Assembly: GCA_938084925.1 (NCBI GenBank)
Contig: CALKFY010000027.1
Span: 54,661-118,660, forward strand
Direction: 5' to 3'
Length of the DNA: 64,000 bases
Source of the DNA: an uncultured Pseudomonadales bacterium
Lineage (GTDB): Bacteria; Pseudomonadota; Gammaproteobacteria; Pseudomonadales; Balneatricaceae
The notes under the pieces were generated by a model. It searched no databases. It was not told the origin of the DNA and saw only the letters and a list, made by a program, of their open reading frames with translations. The translations under genes were made by a program, and so were the position numbers. Below are positions 39,223-49,075 of the stretch, piece after piece (the stretch's first letter is position 1; the number at the start of each line of letters is the position of its first letter).

Positions 39223-39696
39223 ATGACCGTACCAGTAAAACCGAATTGGCGTAACCCCGTACATCTTTTGGCTTTCGGCTTCGGCAGTGGCGCAGCACCC
39301 AAAGCCCCCGGTACCTTTGGTACCTTGGCCGCCTGCGTACTGTACTTACCCTTGGCTCATTTGAGTATTACTAACTATCTGTTAGTGATACTGGTAAGTA
39401 GCATCGTGGGTATTTATCTTTGCGGTAAAACCGCCGCCGACATAGGTGTACATGATCACGGTGGTATTGTTTGGGACGAATTTGTTGGTATGTGGATCAC
39501 TATGTTGTGGGCGCCTGCCGGCTGGGGCTGGTTGCTCTTAGGCTTCGTATTGTTTCGCTTTTTTGACATCATCAAGCCTTGGCCTATCCGCTGGTTAGAT
39601 AAGCATGTGCATGGCGGTGTAGGTATTATGCTAGACGATATTGTGGCTGGCGTGATGGCGTTATTATGCCTACAAGCCGTGGTGTGGTTTATCTAG
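39223..39696 (+). CDS. pgpA: Phosphatidylglycerophosphatase A
   Basis: 157 aa inner-membrane phosphatase of phospholipid synthesis. Conserved GFGSGAAPKAPGTFGTLA near the N-terminus and HDHGGIVWDEFVGMWI in the middle; three or four hydrophobic segments. Follows thiL as in most gammaproteobacteria. Its stop overlaps the convergent dsbB stop. Confidence 0.94.
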   Translation: MTVPVKPNWRNPVHLLAFGFGSGAAPKAPGTFGTLAACVLYLPLAHLSITNYLLVILVSSIVGIYLCGKTAADIGVHDHGGIVWDEFVGMWITMLWAPAGWGWLLLGFVLFRFFDIIKPWPIRWLDKHVHGGVGIMLDDIVAGVMALLCLQAVVWFI

Positions 39697-40205
39697 ACTA
39701 GTAGGATTTTGGTGCGTGTCATGGTTAGGCGCAAACCATTTAGGCCTAGTAGCGTGAACATGACTAGGCTCCAACCAGGAATGGAAATTCCCAAGAAGGT
39801 CCATTGTACCTCGGCACAAGAGCCAGACCCTTGGATCATAGCAGTAAGCACTTCGGTAAAAGGAAAGGCTTCAACCATATAGCTAAAGCTAGGTCCGCAA
39901 GCTGGTACTTGGTCTTCTGGCAAACCTTGCAAATATAGCTGACGAATAGCTAGCCCTAACCCGCATAGAGCAAATAAGGTAATAATAGCGCCGTAACGTT
40001 TGTGACCGCCAAAGATAGGGTTGTGCAGGGCTGCTAGTAAAGCAGTGAAGGCGATACCAACATAAACAAAGCGCTGACTCATGCACAACATGCATGGGTC
40101 CATGCCCATAGCAAATTCCATATACAGGGCGCCAGCCAGCAAGGCAGCGCAAAGCAAAAGAATGACAATGAAGTCGAGACGGAATCCAGTTTGTTTCATG
40201 AGCAT
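39693..40205 (-). CDS. dsbB: Disulfide bond formation protein B
   Basis: 170 aa from ATG 40205; a TTG at 40277 would add 24 polar residues not typical of the family, and ATG 40199 is also possible. Four membrane segments. The periplasmic cysteine pairs are CMLC (after MGMDP) and the Cys of VPACGPS with that of GSGSCAE. Re-oxidises DsbA using quinone. Convergent with pgpA. Confidence 0.93.
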   Translation of the reverse strand: MLMKQTGFRLDFIVILLLCAALLAGALYMEFAMGMDPCMLCMSQRFVYVGIAFTALLAALHNPIFGGHKRYGAIITLFALCGLGLAIRQLYLQGLPEDQVPACGPSFSYMVEAFPFTEVLTAMIQGSGSCAEVQWTFLGISIPGWSLVMFTLLGLNGLRLTMTRTKILLV

Positions 40206-40372
40206 CGGTGAATAGTTATGGTGGTTAAGCCACTTTATTTTAGTTGTTATTTTCTCACCAAGAGGAGATCCATCCAACTATACTGGAAAACCTGACTTGA
40301 TTAAAGCATTAACCCTAGTACAAATATGCGGATCTGCAAGGGCCAATGCGTATTCAATACCTGTGTTGAAGA

Positions 40373-40738
<366 letters not shown>

Positions 40739-40802
40739 TTAGACATTGTATCACAGCTAATGGTTTTACCACCCCGAAAATACATTGCACAAGATCAAGT
40801 CA

Positions 40803-40818
40803 TGCAGGGATTGTGCCA
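40803..40818 (-). promoter_or_regulatory. Sigma-54 promoter of glnK
   Basis: On the minus strand TGGCACAATCCCTGCA matches TGGCAYR-N4-TTGCW with one mismatch and a 10-bp GG-to-GC spacing. Transcription would start near 40793, about 80 nt before the ATG. Confidence 0.85.
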
Positions 40819-40881
40819 AGGAATTTTTTAGGGTGTTTTACTGGTATAGTCGGGTTTGCGAGAAGACAAGAAAGCAACCAG

Positions 40882-40898
40882 TGCACCATTCTGGTGCC
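40882..40898. promoter_or_regulatory. NtrC-binding site 1 of glnK
   Basis: TGCACCATTCTGGTGCC is consensus TGCACC-N5-GGTGC with a single mismatch at the last base. Its centre is about 97 bp upstream of the predicted start. Confidence 0.87.
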
Positions 40899-40912
40899 TG
40901 GTTACTTAGGGT

Positions 40913-40929
40913 GGCGCTATAATGGTGCG
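40913..40929. promoter_or_regulatory. NtrC-binding site 2 of glnK
   Basis: GGCGCTATAATGGTGCG: GCGC and GTGC half-sites 7 bp apart, one mismatch from GCAC. It lies 31 bp (three helical turns) beyond site 1, like the paired enhancer sites of enteric glnA. Confidence 0.65.
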
Positions 40930-40930
40930 A

Positions 40931-42028
40931 CTAGATACGTTCGCCAGATTTGGGGTGAAATAAGACGGCCTTACTGGTATCCACTTGAATGTCGATCGTA
41001 CTGTGGTTTTCGGCTTGCACGCCGATTTCTGGTGATAGGCGCGCTTGTATTTCCTGCTGGTTCCATTCACCAAAGGCCAAAGTATCAGGACCGGTTGGTT
41101 CGGTTACCTGTACGGCAAGTTGCATATGGGTGATGTAAGTCGATTCTTTATATGGCTTAGGCTCGGTAATCATCTCTGGGCGCAGCCCTAAGATGACGTT
41201 TTCTAAGCCAGACGCTTGCAAGGCTTCGCTGTTTGGAATGGGCAACTCATCACGCTGTCCTGCGGACTCGATGACTAGTTTGTCATTAAACACCACACAA
41301 TCAACAAAGTTCATGGAGGGTGAGCCCATAAAGTCAGCGACAAAGCGGTTAGCGGGATCGTTATAGATTTCATAGGGGCTACTAAACTGCTGCACGACAC
41401 CATCTTTCATCACGGCTATACGATCGGCCAAAGTCATCGCCTCCACTTGATCGTGGGTGACATAGACTATGGTAGTACCTAGGCGCTTATGCAGCTTCTT
41501 GATTTCGGTACGCATTTCTACGCGTAGCTTGGCATCAAGGTTCGATAAGGGCTCATCGAACAAGAATACCCGTGGCGAGCGGGCTAGGGCTCGACCCATG
41601 GCAACGCGCTGGCGCTGGCCACCGGACAACTGGCTAGGTTTACGGTTAAGTAAATGTTCAATCTGGAGTAACTTGGCAACTTCTTGTACCGTGGCCTCTA
41701 TTTCATGCTTGGGGTATTTACGCATTTCTAGGCCAAAGCTAATGTTGCGCGCTACGGACATGGTCGGATATAGCGCATAGGACTGGAATACCATGGCAAT
41801 ATCACGTTCAGCAGGACTTAGCTCTGTGACATTGTCGTCGCCGATAAATAAGTCACCGCTGGTGATTTCCTCTAGGCCTGCTATGCAGTTCATTAAGGTG
41901 GACTTGCCACAGCCGGATGGCCCTACGAGTATGAGAAATTCACCATTGTTAATATCAAGATTGATACCTTTTAGAACCTGCGTATCAGCATAGGACTTGG
42001 TGAGGTTTTGTATATTAATTGCACCCAT
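40931..42028 (-). CDS. gtsD: Sugar ABC transporter ATP-binding protein
   Basis: 365 aa MalK/UgpC-type ATPase: Walker [10 protein letters not shown] near 37, signature [17 protein letters not shown], Walker [18 protein letters not shown]-loop VTHDQVEAM, then a TOBE-like regulatory domain from about 235. Last gene of the gtsABCD-like operon, energising glucose/mannose-type uptake. Its 3' end abuts the glnK enhancer sites. Confidence 0.9.
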   Translation of the reverse strand: MGAINIQNLTKSYADTQVLKGINLDINNGEFLILVGPSGCGKSTLMNCIAGLEEITSGDLFIGDDNVTELSPAERDIAMVFQSYALYPTMSVARNISFGLEMRKYPKHEIEATVQEVAKLLQIEHLLNRKPSQLSGGQRQRVAMGRALARSPRVFLFDEPLSNLDAKLRVEMRTEIKKLHKRLGTTIVYVTHDQVEAMTLADRIAVMKDGVVQQFSSPYEIYNDPANRFVADFMGSPSMNFVDCVVFNDKLVIESAGQRDELPIPNSEALQASGLENVILGLRPEMITEPKPYKESTYITHMQLAVQVTEPTGPDTLAFGEWNQQEIQARLSPEIGVQAENHSTIDIQVDTSKAVLFHPKSGERI

Positions 42029-42049
42029 GTTATGTCTTCTCTATTGGGG

Positions 42050-42910
42050 TTAACCTTTTACTGCGCCAGCCGTCAGGCCGCGCACGAAATATTTGCCTGC
42101 AAGTAAATAAACAACCAACGTTGGCAGGGCTGCGATGATGGCAGCAGCCATATCGACGTTGTACTGTTTGCCGCCAACACTGGTGTTTACCAGATTATTG
42201 AGGGCTACGGTTATTGGTTGTGTGCCAGGGCCGGAATAAACCACACCAAATAAGAAGTCATTCCATATTTGGGTGAATTGCCAAATCACTGTGACCACAA
42301 AAATAGGTGTCGACATGGGTAGGAATACATGCCAAAAAATGGCAAAAAAACCTGCCCCGTCTAGGCGCGCTGCACGGACTAATTCATTAGGAATGGCGAC
42401 GTAGTAGTTGCGGAAAAATAAGGTTGTAAAGGCAACGCCGTATATGACGTGCACACTCACCAGACCCGGAACTGTATTTGCTAGGCCAACCCAAGCTAGT
42501 AATTTGGCCATGGGGAGCAAGATCACCTGAAAGGGGATAAAACAGCCCAATAACAAGGCACCAAATAAGAAATTGGAGCCTTTAAATTGCCACTGTGCGA
42601 GTACGTAACCGTTAAGAGCGCCTATCAAGGTAGAAATGACTAGAGACGGCACCACAATGCGAATGGAGTTCCAGAAATAGGGTGCTAGACCATGGCAATC
42701 ACCACCCGTACAGGCCGTGCTCCAAGCTTTGCTCCAAGCACTAAAGTTTAGTGTATTGGGTAAAGCCAAAATATTACCTGTGCGAATCTCTTCAATATCT
42801 TTGAAAGAGGTCACAAGCATGACGTACAAAGGGGCCAAGTAGATGATGGCAAAGCCTAACAGCAAGCTGTAGATGAAGGCCCTGCCCATTAGTTGTTTTG
42901 ACTGTGTCAT
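42050..42910 (-). CDS. gtsC: Sugar ABC transporter permease (second)
   Basis: 286 aa, six membrane segments. The EAA loop reads ELVRAARLDGAGFFAIFWHVFLP, where it contacts the ATPase. Overlaps the upstream permease gene by 4 bp (ATGA). MalG-type component. Confidence 0.88.
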   Translation of the reverse strand: MTQSKQLMGRAFIYSLLLGFAIIYLAPLYVMLVTSFKDIEEIRTGNILALPNTLNFSAWSKAWSTACTGGDCHGLAPYFWNSIRIVVPSLVISTLIGALNGYVLAQWQFKGSNFLFGALLLGCFIPFQVILLPMAKLLAWVGLANTVPGLVSVHVIYGVAFTTLFFRNYYVAIPNELVRAARLDGAGFFAIFWHVFLPMSTPIFVVTVIWQFTQIWNDFLFGVVYSGPGTQPITVALNNLVNTSVGGKQYNVDMAAAIIAALPTLVVYLLAGKYFVRGLTAGAVKG

Positions 42911-43779
42911 ACTTTTTTCGTCCTTAGTTCAGAGTAAAGATATGGCACTAAAATAGCGAGCACACCGGCTAGCATTACCATGGCACTTGCAGCACCTAGA
43001 CCCATTTGGGCTCGGCTAAATGCGAAGGTATACATGAAGTTTGCTGGTAGATCTGATGAGTAACCAGGGCCACCTCCGGTGAGAGCTTGTACCAGATCAA
43101 AGCTCTTGATGGCTATATGCGAAAGAATGACCACAGCACCAAAAAACACTGGCTTCATAATCGGCAAGATAACATGCCAATAGGTTTGTATAACCGATGC
43201 ACCATCTAGCTGCGCTGCCTTTATTAGGGATTCGTCAACACCCCGTAGACCCGCTAGAAACATGGCCATTACAAAGCCACTGGATTGCCAAACAGCGGCG
43301 ATTACAATGGTATAAATGGCCATATCCTGTTCTACTAACCAGCGAAATTCAAAGTTACTAAAGCCCATATCGCGAACTAGTTTTTCTATGCCTAAACCTG
43401 GGTTTAAAATCCATTTCCAAGCCGTACCTGTGACCACAAAAGATATGGCCATGGGGTAAAGGTAAATAGTTCGCAAGGTTCCTTCGGCGCGTACTTTACG
43501 ATCTAAAAATATGGCCAGTAATAGGCCTAAAACAAGAGATATACCGATAAATAAAGCAATGAATATCAACAAGTTGTCTAAAGCCACATGCCAGCGTGGA
43601 TTGGCAAATAAGCGCGCATATTGATCAAAACCGACAAACTCCCATTGCGGTAGCATGCGGCTTTTTGTGAGAGATAAACCAGCGGTCCAAGCGATAAAGC
43701 CATACATGCATACAAACATGGCGATGGCAGTCGGCGCCAGAACCAGCCTTGGTAGGCTACGTTCCAGGTATCGAAGCAT
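42907..43779 (-). CDS. gtsB: Sugar ABC transporter permease (first)
   Basis: 290 aa, six membrane segments, MalF-type. EAA loop ESLIKAAQLDGASVIQTYWHVILP. The N-terminal FIAWTAGLSLTKSRMLPQWEFVG is typical of GtsB-like permeases. Follows gtsA across a 73-bp gap holding a terminator-like hairpin. Confidence 0.88.
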   Translation of the reverse strand: MLRYLERSLPRLVLAPTAIAMFVCMYGFIAWTAGLSLTKSRMLPQWEFVGFDQYARLFANPRWHVALDNLLIFIALFIGISLVLGLLLAIFLDRKVRAEGTLRTIYLYPMAISFVVTGTAWKWILNPGLGIEKLVRDMGFSNFEFRWLVEQDMAIYTIVIAAVWQSSGFVMAMFLAGLRGVDESLIKAAQLDGASVIQTYWHVILPIMKPVFFGAVVILSHIAIKSFDLVQALTGGGPGYSSDLPANFMYTFAFSRAQMGLGAASAMVMLAGVLAILVPYLYSELRTKKV

Positions 43780-43812
43780 GGTAGTGTCCCTTAAAGAGAA
43801 TTAATTAAGAAG

Positions 43813-43840
43813 GAAAAAAAGCGCCACAAGATGTGGCGCT
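43813..43840 (-). terminator. Attenuating terminator between gtsA and gtsB
   Basis: Read on the minus strand, AGCGCCACA-TCT-TGTGGCGCT (43840-43820) is a 9-bp perfect stem followed by seven T (43819-43813). Sitting inside the operon, it should let most transcripts end after the binding-protein gene, giving excess GtsA over the membrane complex. Confidence 0.85.
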
Positions 43841-43852
43841 TAAAGCCGGCAG

Positions 43853-45100
43853 TTATTGCGCGGCGGAGATAGCAGCAATTAGCTGTTGTACGCCTTGCTC
43901 GGCGCTATCTGTGGAGTTGAAGTAGTTGGTAGCCGTATCATAGATGGCGCCGGAAATTGCTTCTGATACTGCCATGCCATGGGCAAAACTAGGCACTAGA
44001 CCACCCGTTTGTGAACTGGAAACAAAGGCATCCATTGAAGCATGAGCGCAAGCATCAAAAGCTGATCGATCCATGCCTAGACGAGCAGGAATAGAACCCT
44101 TGTTAAGGTTAAACACTTCTTGGAAGTCGGTGCTTAGGATGGCACTTGCCATGGCCTTTTGGGCAGAGGTCTTGTCAGCATCACCTTGTGCAAAGTAAGC
44201 AAAGGAGTCCACGTTGAAAGTGAAGCTACCGGATGTACCTGGGGCTGCTACACAAACGTAATCAGTGCCAGGCTGCTTGTTGGCTACAGTAAATTCACCT
44301 TTCGCCCAGTCACCCATGATTTGCATACCGGCTTCGCCGTTGATAACCATAGAAGTCGCTACGTTCCAGTCACGGCCTGGAGAATTAGTATCGATATACT
44401 GGCGTAACTGACCAAAGGTTTCAAACACTTTGCGTGTAGTGTCACTGTCCAAGGCTTGTATGTTAGATTCAACGAAAGCCTGTTGATAGTATTCTGGGCC
44501 ACCTACGCCAAGTACTACGGCTTCAAATACGGTAGCATCTTGCCAGGCCTGGCCACCATGAGCTAGAGCAATATAACCCGCGTCCTTTAGCTTTTGCGCT
44601 TGCACCAAGAAGTCATCCCATGTTGTCGGAATGCTGGCACCGGCTTTTTGGAACACTTCTGGGTTGGCCCATAACCAGTTCACACGGTGTACGTTGACAG
44701 GGGCGGCAACGTATTCGCCATTGTATTTCATGACGTCAGAAACTACGCTTGGAAGAAGCTCATCCCAGTTGTCACGTTCAGCAACGTCATTGATGCTAGC
44801 TAGAAAGCCAAGCTCGCCCCATTCTTGGATAGAAGGGCCTTTAATTTGCGCTGCAGTTGGTGGATTACCAGAAATTGCGCGAGACTTTAGTACGGTCATG
44901 GCGCTTTCGCCACCGCCGCCAGCTACGGCGAAATCGCTCCAACTTACGCCTTCGCTAGCTAGTTTGTCTTTTAGGTAGTTTACGCTAGCGGCTTCGCCAC
45001 CACTGGTCCAATAGTGTAAAACTTCTACTTCACCTGCTTGTGTTACTGGGCTTAATGCTAGTGCTGTAGCGGCTGCCAATGCGCTTAATTTGAAATTCAT
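43853..45100 (-). CDS. gtsA: Sugar ABC transporter substrate-binding protein
   Basis: 415 aa periplasmic protein with signal peptide (MNFKLSALAAATALALSPV, cleavage near TQA-GEV). The mature N-terminus VEVLHYWTSGGEAASVNYL and GGGGESAMTVLKSRAISGNP resemble glucose-binding GtsA of Pseudomonas and Thermus. GAGGAC precedes ATG. The adjacent sensor kinase/response regulator matches the GtrS-GltR arrangement. Glucose as substrate is inference. Confidence 0.9.
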   Translation of the reverse strand: MNFKLSALAAATALALSPVTQAGEVEVLHYWTSGGEAASVNYLKDKLASEGVSWSDFAVAGGGGESAMTVLKSRAISGNPPTAAQIKGPSIQEWGELGFLASINDVAERDNWDELLPSVVSDVMKYNGEYVAAPVNVHRVNWLWANPEVFQKAGASIPTTWDDFLVQAQKLKDAGYIALAHGGQAWQDATVFEAVVLGVGGPEYYQQAFVESNIQALDSDTTRKVFETFGQLRQYIDTNSPGRDWNVATSMVINGEAGMQIMGDWAKGEFTVANKQPGTDYVCVAAPGTSGSFTFNVDSFAYFAQGDADKTSAQKAMASAILSTDFQEVFNLNKGSIPARLGMDRSAFDACAHASMDAFVSSSQTGGLVPSFAHGMAVSEAISGAIYDTATNYFNSTDSAEQGVQQLIAAISAAQ

Positions 45101-45200
45101 TGAGAAAGTCCTCGTTATTATTTATATGCCGAACTTTTTTGTGCAATAGTTATTCGGTATTGGCAGTGTAGGGTGTTAACTGCGCCACAACGTGGCTGAG

Positions 45201-45220
45201 TGTTACAAAGTGTTACAAAG
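45201..45220. promoter_or_regulatory. Tandem 10-bp direct repeat upstream of gtsA
   Basis: TGTTACAAAG occurs twice without a spacer. It overlaps the sensor-kinase stop and lies about 100 bp upstream of gtsA on the minus strand. OmpR/PhoB-family regulators bind direct repeats with a 10-11 bp period, so this is a candidate site for the neighbouring response regulator. Next to it is an inverted pair GCCAC/GTGGC (45184-45196). Confidence 0.5.
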
Positions 45221-46661
45221 GGAAATGAAGTGCGACTATTAATCCGCCTGAGGGTCGGTTTTTAAGTGTTAGTTCTCCCCCATGGAAATTGGCAATGCTG
45301 CGTGCAATAGATAAACCCAGTCCCGAATGTTCGTTGCTTGGCTTTTGGTCAATACGAAAATAGGGTTCAAAAACGCGTTCCTTGTCCTTGTCAGATAAGC
45401 CTGGGCCTGGGTCACTAATATCTATGTATAAGTGATGATTATCTTGCCAAGCGTGGATAAAAGCGGCGCGACCGTACTCTAGGGCATTGTCGATCAAATT
45501 GGTAAAAAGCCTTTCTAGGGCCATGGGGCGGCCTTCCAATTGTAGATTGGGTTCTAGCTCGATGTTAACGGGCAAGCCATAAATTTTTTGTTTTTCGGCA
45601 AGTTCAAATAACATTTTGCTTATGTTCACCTGCAAAGGGTTTTCATGCACGATACCTTCTTTGACAAGCTGCAAGCTACCCTTAACCATAGCATCAAGGT
45701 TTTCCAAATCACCAATCAAAGCGGCCTTGGTAGACTCGTCTTCAAGCATTTCAGCGCGTAAGCGGGCTCTGGTAAGTGGGGTTTTTAAATCGTGGGAAAT
45801 GGCGGCAAACAATCGCTCTCGATCGTTGATAAACTTCTGAATACGTTTGCTCATGGTGTTGAAAGCACGCACTGTCGCAATCATTTCTCGAGTGCCTTGT
45901 TCTTCCAGCTGTTGAGGCTTGCGACCACTGCCAATATGTTGAGCTTGGCGCGCTAGCAGGCGTAAAGGCCGGACTACCCAGCGGACTAAAAACAAGGTGA
46001 GTATCAGTACCGTCAGGGATACAACAGCGATGCTGATGAGGCGCTCGGTGGTGAGCCAATTAACGCCAACAAGCACCTTACCTGAAGGTACCGGTGTTGC
46101 TAGGTACATCCAGCTCTCATTAACGGGTAATTGCACCACCACAATGGGGCTTTGATCGCTGGGCTCAAATAAAGCGAAACGTTTCCACTTAGGTGGTAAG
46201 TCCACCATGCGGTTCTCACCAGATAGAATTTTCAAATCATTAAAACGCACAAATTGAATATCTAAGCCACTCTTGCCGCCTATTTGTGCGCTAATGTTAG
46301 TTTGAAGTTGTTCGCGCACCAATTCAGAAAATTCGTTCTGGTTTATATTTGGTAGCGCAATATGAGTAGGGTTCACTGAAACAAAATAACGTGTACCGCC
46401 CATGTCACGTAGCTGATCTAATACAATATGTTGATATTGTTTAGGCAACTTGGTGAAAAACTGAATGGTCTGGCCAATGCGTGAGCCCATATTTTGGGAA
46501 ACTTCAATTAAACGCTTTCTTTCGCTATCTTTGAGCTGCTCAATCCATAACCAAGTGCCCAGTGATTGGGCGACAAATATGCCAATTAACAAGACCAAAC
46601 TCATGCGTGCAAATATACTATTTGGCAGTAGTTTGTCGCGTATACGAGCAGTTAGCGACAT
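45213..46661 (-). CDS. gtrS: Two-component sensor histidine kinase (GtrS-like)
   Basis: 482 aa. First membrane segment ~residues 19-42, periplasmic sensor domain ~43-208, second membrane segment ~210-232, HAMP, HisKA with phospho-acceptor His in FAAISHDLKTPLTRARL (~285), and HATPase with N-box DNALEYGRA and GLGLSIARSIA. The order response regulator-kinase-sugar ABC transporter suggests it senses a sugar or derivative. Starts within the last codons of the regulator gene (10-bp overlap). Confidence 0.88.
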   Translation of the reverse strand: MSLTARIRDKLLPNSIFARMSLVLLIGIFVAQSLGTWLWIEQLKDSERKRLIEVSQNMGSRIGQTIQFFTKLPKQYQHIVLDQLRDMGGTRYFVSVNPTHIALPNINQNEFSELVREQLQTNISAQIGGKSGLDIQFVRFNDLKILSGENRMVDLPPKWKRFALFEPSDQSPIVVVQLPVNESWMYLATPVPSGKVLVGVNWLTTERLISIAVVSLTVLILTLFLVRWVVRPLRLLARQAQHIGSGRKPQQLEEQGTREMIATVRAFNTMSKRIQKFINDRERLFAAISHDLKTPLTRARLRAEMLEDESTKAALIGDLENLDAMVKGSLQLVKEGIVHENPLQVNISKMLFELAEKQKIYGLPVNIELEPNLQLEGRPMALERLFTNLIDNALEYGRAAFIHAWQDNHHLYIDISDPGPGLSDKDKERVFEPYFRIDQKPSNEHSGLGLSIARSIANFHGGELTLKNRPSGGLIVALHFPL

Positions 46662-47332
46662 GGAATAACCAATACGTAGCCCTTGGCGCGGACATTTTGA
46701 ATAGCATCAGGGTATTGCTCGCTAAGCTTACTACGTAAGCGGCTTACAGCGGTGTCGATAGCGCGATCAAAAGGAGAACTAGGCCTTCCGTGTAGAGCCT
46801 TGCTTATATCGTCTTTGCTAACCACCTGACCTTGGTGTTGCGCTAATAGCGCCAGTAGGTCAAATTCTGCGCCAGTGAGTGACAGGGGCTTGTCACTGAG
46901 CATCACTGTTCTTAACTGGTGATTAATGGAAAGCTGCGCAGTATTGGTGAGAGCCGGGGCCAGTTTTTCTACTCGGCGTAAAAGAGCTTTTACTCGAGCC
47001 AGTAGTTCCCGGGGGTTGAAAGGTTTACCCATATAATCGTCGGCACCTAGCTCCAAACCTAAAATTCGGTCTAGATCGTCACTGGCAGCCGTTAGCATAA
47101 TGACGGGAAGGTCGCTACTTTGGCGTAGTTGGCGGCACACGCTGAGACCATCTATACCCGGCAAACCAATATCTAGAATGGCCAGCGAATAATTACCGAA
47201 GTCCTCCTGCAAAAAGCTTTCCCCATCGGCAAAAGCCGCTACCTCATAACCCTGTTTGGCCATGTATTGGCTCAACAGCTGGCGGATATCACTGTCGTCG
47301 TCGATGAGTGCGAGGGGTTTTTTCTGTGACAT
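46652..47332 (-). CDS. gltR: OmpR-family response regulator (GltR-like)
   Basis: 226 aa. Receiver domain with acidic pair DDDSD, phosphorylated Asp in LAILDIGLPG (~54) and Lys in MGKPFNPREL; C-terminal winged helix (LSLTGAEFDLLALLAQHQGQ...RAIDTAVSRLRSKL). It probably controls the adjacent transporter operon, through sites such as the direct repeat at 45201-45220 (inference). Confidence 0.9.
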   Translation of the reverse strand: MSQKKPLALIDDDSDIRQLLSQYMAKQGYEVAAFADGESFLQEDFGNYSLAILDIGLPGIDGLSVCRQLRQSSDLPVIMLTAASDDLDRILGLELGADDYMGKPFNPRELLARVKALLRRVEKLAPALTNTAQLSINHQLRTVMLSDKPLSLTGAEFDLLALLAQHQGQVVSKDDISKALHGRPSSPFDRAIDTAVSRLRSKLSEQYPDAIQNVRAKGYVLVIPCR

Positions 47333-47456
47333 GATTTATTATTTTTGATGGGTTTCGAACTAGTTAAGGTTGGCAACTGATTTGATAAAAGCAACTCGGA
47401 TACCGTTATATTAACTATACTGCTAGTTAGTGACGCAATAATCAAGGATGAATAAT

Positions 47457-48962
47457 ATGTCATTAGCTATAATCCATACACGTGCCCACGTGGGTATAGA
47501 TGCACCTTTGGTGCGTGTCGAAGTGCATTTAAGCTCTGGTTTACCTGCCGTCAACATCGTTGGCCAAGCGGAAACAGCCGTACGTGAAAGTAAAGATCGC
47601 GTACGCAGTGCTATCATCAATGCTGGTTTTGACTATCCCATGCAGCGCATTACCATTAACCTAGCTCCAGCAGATTTGCCTAAAGAAGGCGGCCGCTTTG
47701 ACTTGGCGATTGCCATGGGCATCTTGGTGGCCTCGCAACAAATTCCAGATGAAAGCGTAACGCGTTTGGAGTTTTTGGCAGAGTTGGCTCTCAGTTCTGA
47801 GCTAAAGCCCTGTCCTGGTGTCCTTAGTGCGGCTGTTGCTTGTCAGAGCGCCGAAAGGAAATTAGTCACAGCGCTACCCAATGCTGACGAAGCGGCGATG
47901 CCCCAAGGTGCTAGAGTGATGGCTCCGAGCAATTTAAATGAGCTGTGCCAATGGCTATTTTATCCAGAAAAAATCCAGTGGCATCAGCGCGCTAAGGCGC
48001 CAGCAACCACGACACAGCAACTTGATTTAAAAGATGTTCAAGGTCAAGAGCAAGCTAAACGTGGATTGGTGATTGCGGCGGCAGGGTTTCACGCGGCATT
48101 GCTCGCAGGGCCGCCAGGTACCGGTAAAACTATGTTAGCAAAACGCTTACACGCCTTGTTGCCATCCTTGTCAGAGGAGCACGCTATGGAAGTCGGCGCA
48201 ATTCGTTCTAGCCTAGGTGAGTTTGATGCTAAGCAGTGGCAGCAGGTGCCATGGCGGTCACCGCACCATACGTCTTCGGCGGCAGCTTTGGTGGGCGGTG
48301 GGCGCATGCCGAAAGCTGGAGAAATAAGCCGTGCTCATCGTGGCGTATTGTTTTTAGATGAATTGGCTGAGTTTCCACGCCATGTGCTGGATAGCTTACG
48401 CCAGCCTCTGGAAAGCGGTTGGGTACATGTCGTAAGAGCGCAGCAGCAATTGCATCTGCCTGCCAAGTTCCTACTTATTGCCGCCACCAACCCTTGCCCT
48501 TGCGGTTACTATGGCGATGCCGAAGTGGATTGCCGTTGTAGCCCTACTAAGGTGGCTAGTTATCGCCAGCGTTTGTCTGGGCCTTTGCTGGACCGTATTG
48601 ATTTGCAGTTGGCTGTACAGCGTCCCGATAGCAAAAGCATACTGCGCCCAGTTGCCGGCATGGACAGTACAGCGGCCAGAATAATGGTGGCTAAGGCCCA
48701 TGACCTGCAAATACAGCGACAAGGTTGTTTCAATGGTGAGCTAACGAGTGATCAGTTGCAGCAGGTAGCAGGCCTAGAAGAGGCAGAGCAGAACTTATTA
48801 TTGGACGCTGCTAAACGTTTTGTAATGTCGCCACGCGCCATGCACAAGGTGCTGCGGGTAGCACGCACTATTGCGGATTTGAATGGTGAGGAAAGCATCG
48901 CTCGAGGAGCGCTATTAGAAGCCCTTAGCTATCGACAATTGAGTTTGTTAAGTGGCACCTAA
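47457..48962 (+). CDS. comM: YifB/ComM-type Mg-chelatase-like AAA+ ATPase
   Basis: 501 aa from ATG 47457, chosen because AAGGA lies 8 nt upstream; an ATG three codons earlier is poorly placed. N-terminal Lon-like domain (HLSSGLPAVNIVG), Walker A LLAGPPGTGKTMLAKRL near 215, Walker B VLFLDELAEF, zinc motif CPCGYYGDAEVDCRC near 350. ComM in Vibrio and Haemophilus is a branch-migration helicase for incoming DNA in natural transformation. Confidence 0.93.
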   Translation: MSLAIIHTRAHVGIDAPLVRVEVHLSSGLPAVNIVGQAETAVRESKDRVRSAIINAGFDYPMQRITINLAPADLPKEGGRFDLAIAMGILVASQQIPDESVTRLEFLAELALSSELKPCPGVLSAAVACQSAERKLVTALPNADEAAMPQGARVMAPSNLNELCQWLFYPEKIQWHQRAKAPATTTQQLDLKDVQGQEQAKRGLVIAAAGFHAALLAGPPGTGKTMLAKRLHALLPSLSEEHAMEVGAIRSSLGEFDAKQWQQVPWRSPHHTSSAAALVGGGRMPKAGEISRAHRGVLFLDELAEFPRHVLDSLRQPLESGWVHVVRAQQQLHLPAKFLLIAATNPCPCGYYGDAEVDCRCSPTKVASYRQRLSGPLLDRIDLQLAVQRPDSKSILRPVAGMDSTAARIMVAKAHDLQIQRQGCFNGELTSDQLQQVAGLEEAEQNLLLDAAKRFVMSPRAMHKVLRVARTIADLNGEESIARGALLEALSYRQLSLLSGT

Positions 48963-49075
48963 GCGGCTTTATATTGATCTAACTTAATATGCGTTAATTT
49001 AGATATTTGTTCCGACACCTCATGAGAGTAGACTAAAAGTAGACTCGATAGATGGAATTAGTTGGAGACAAAGGT

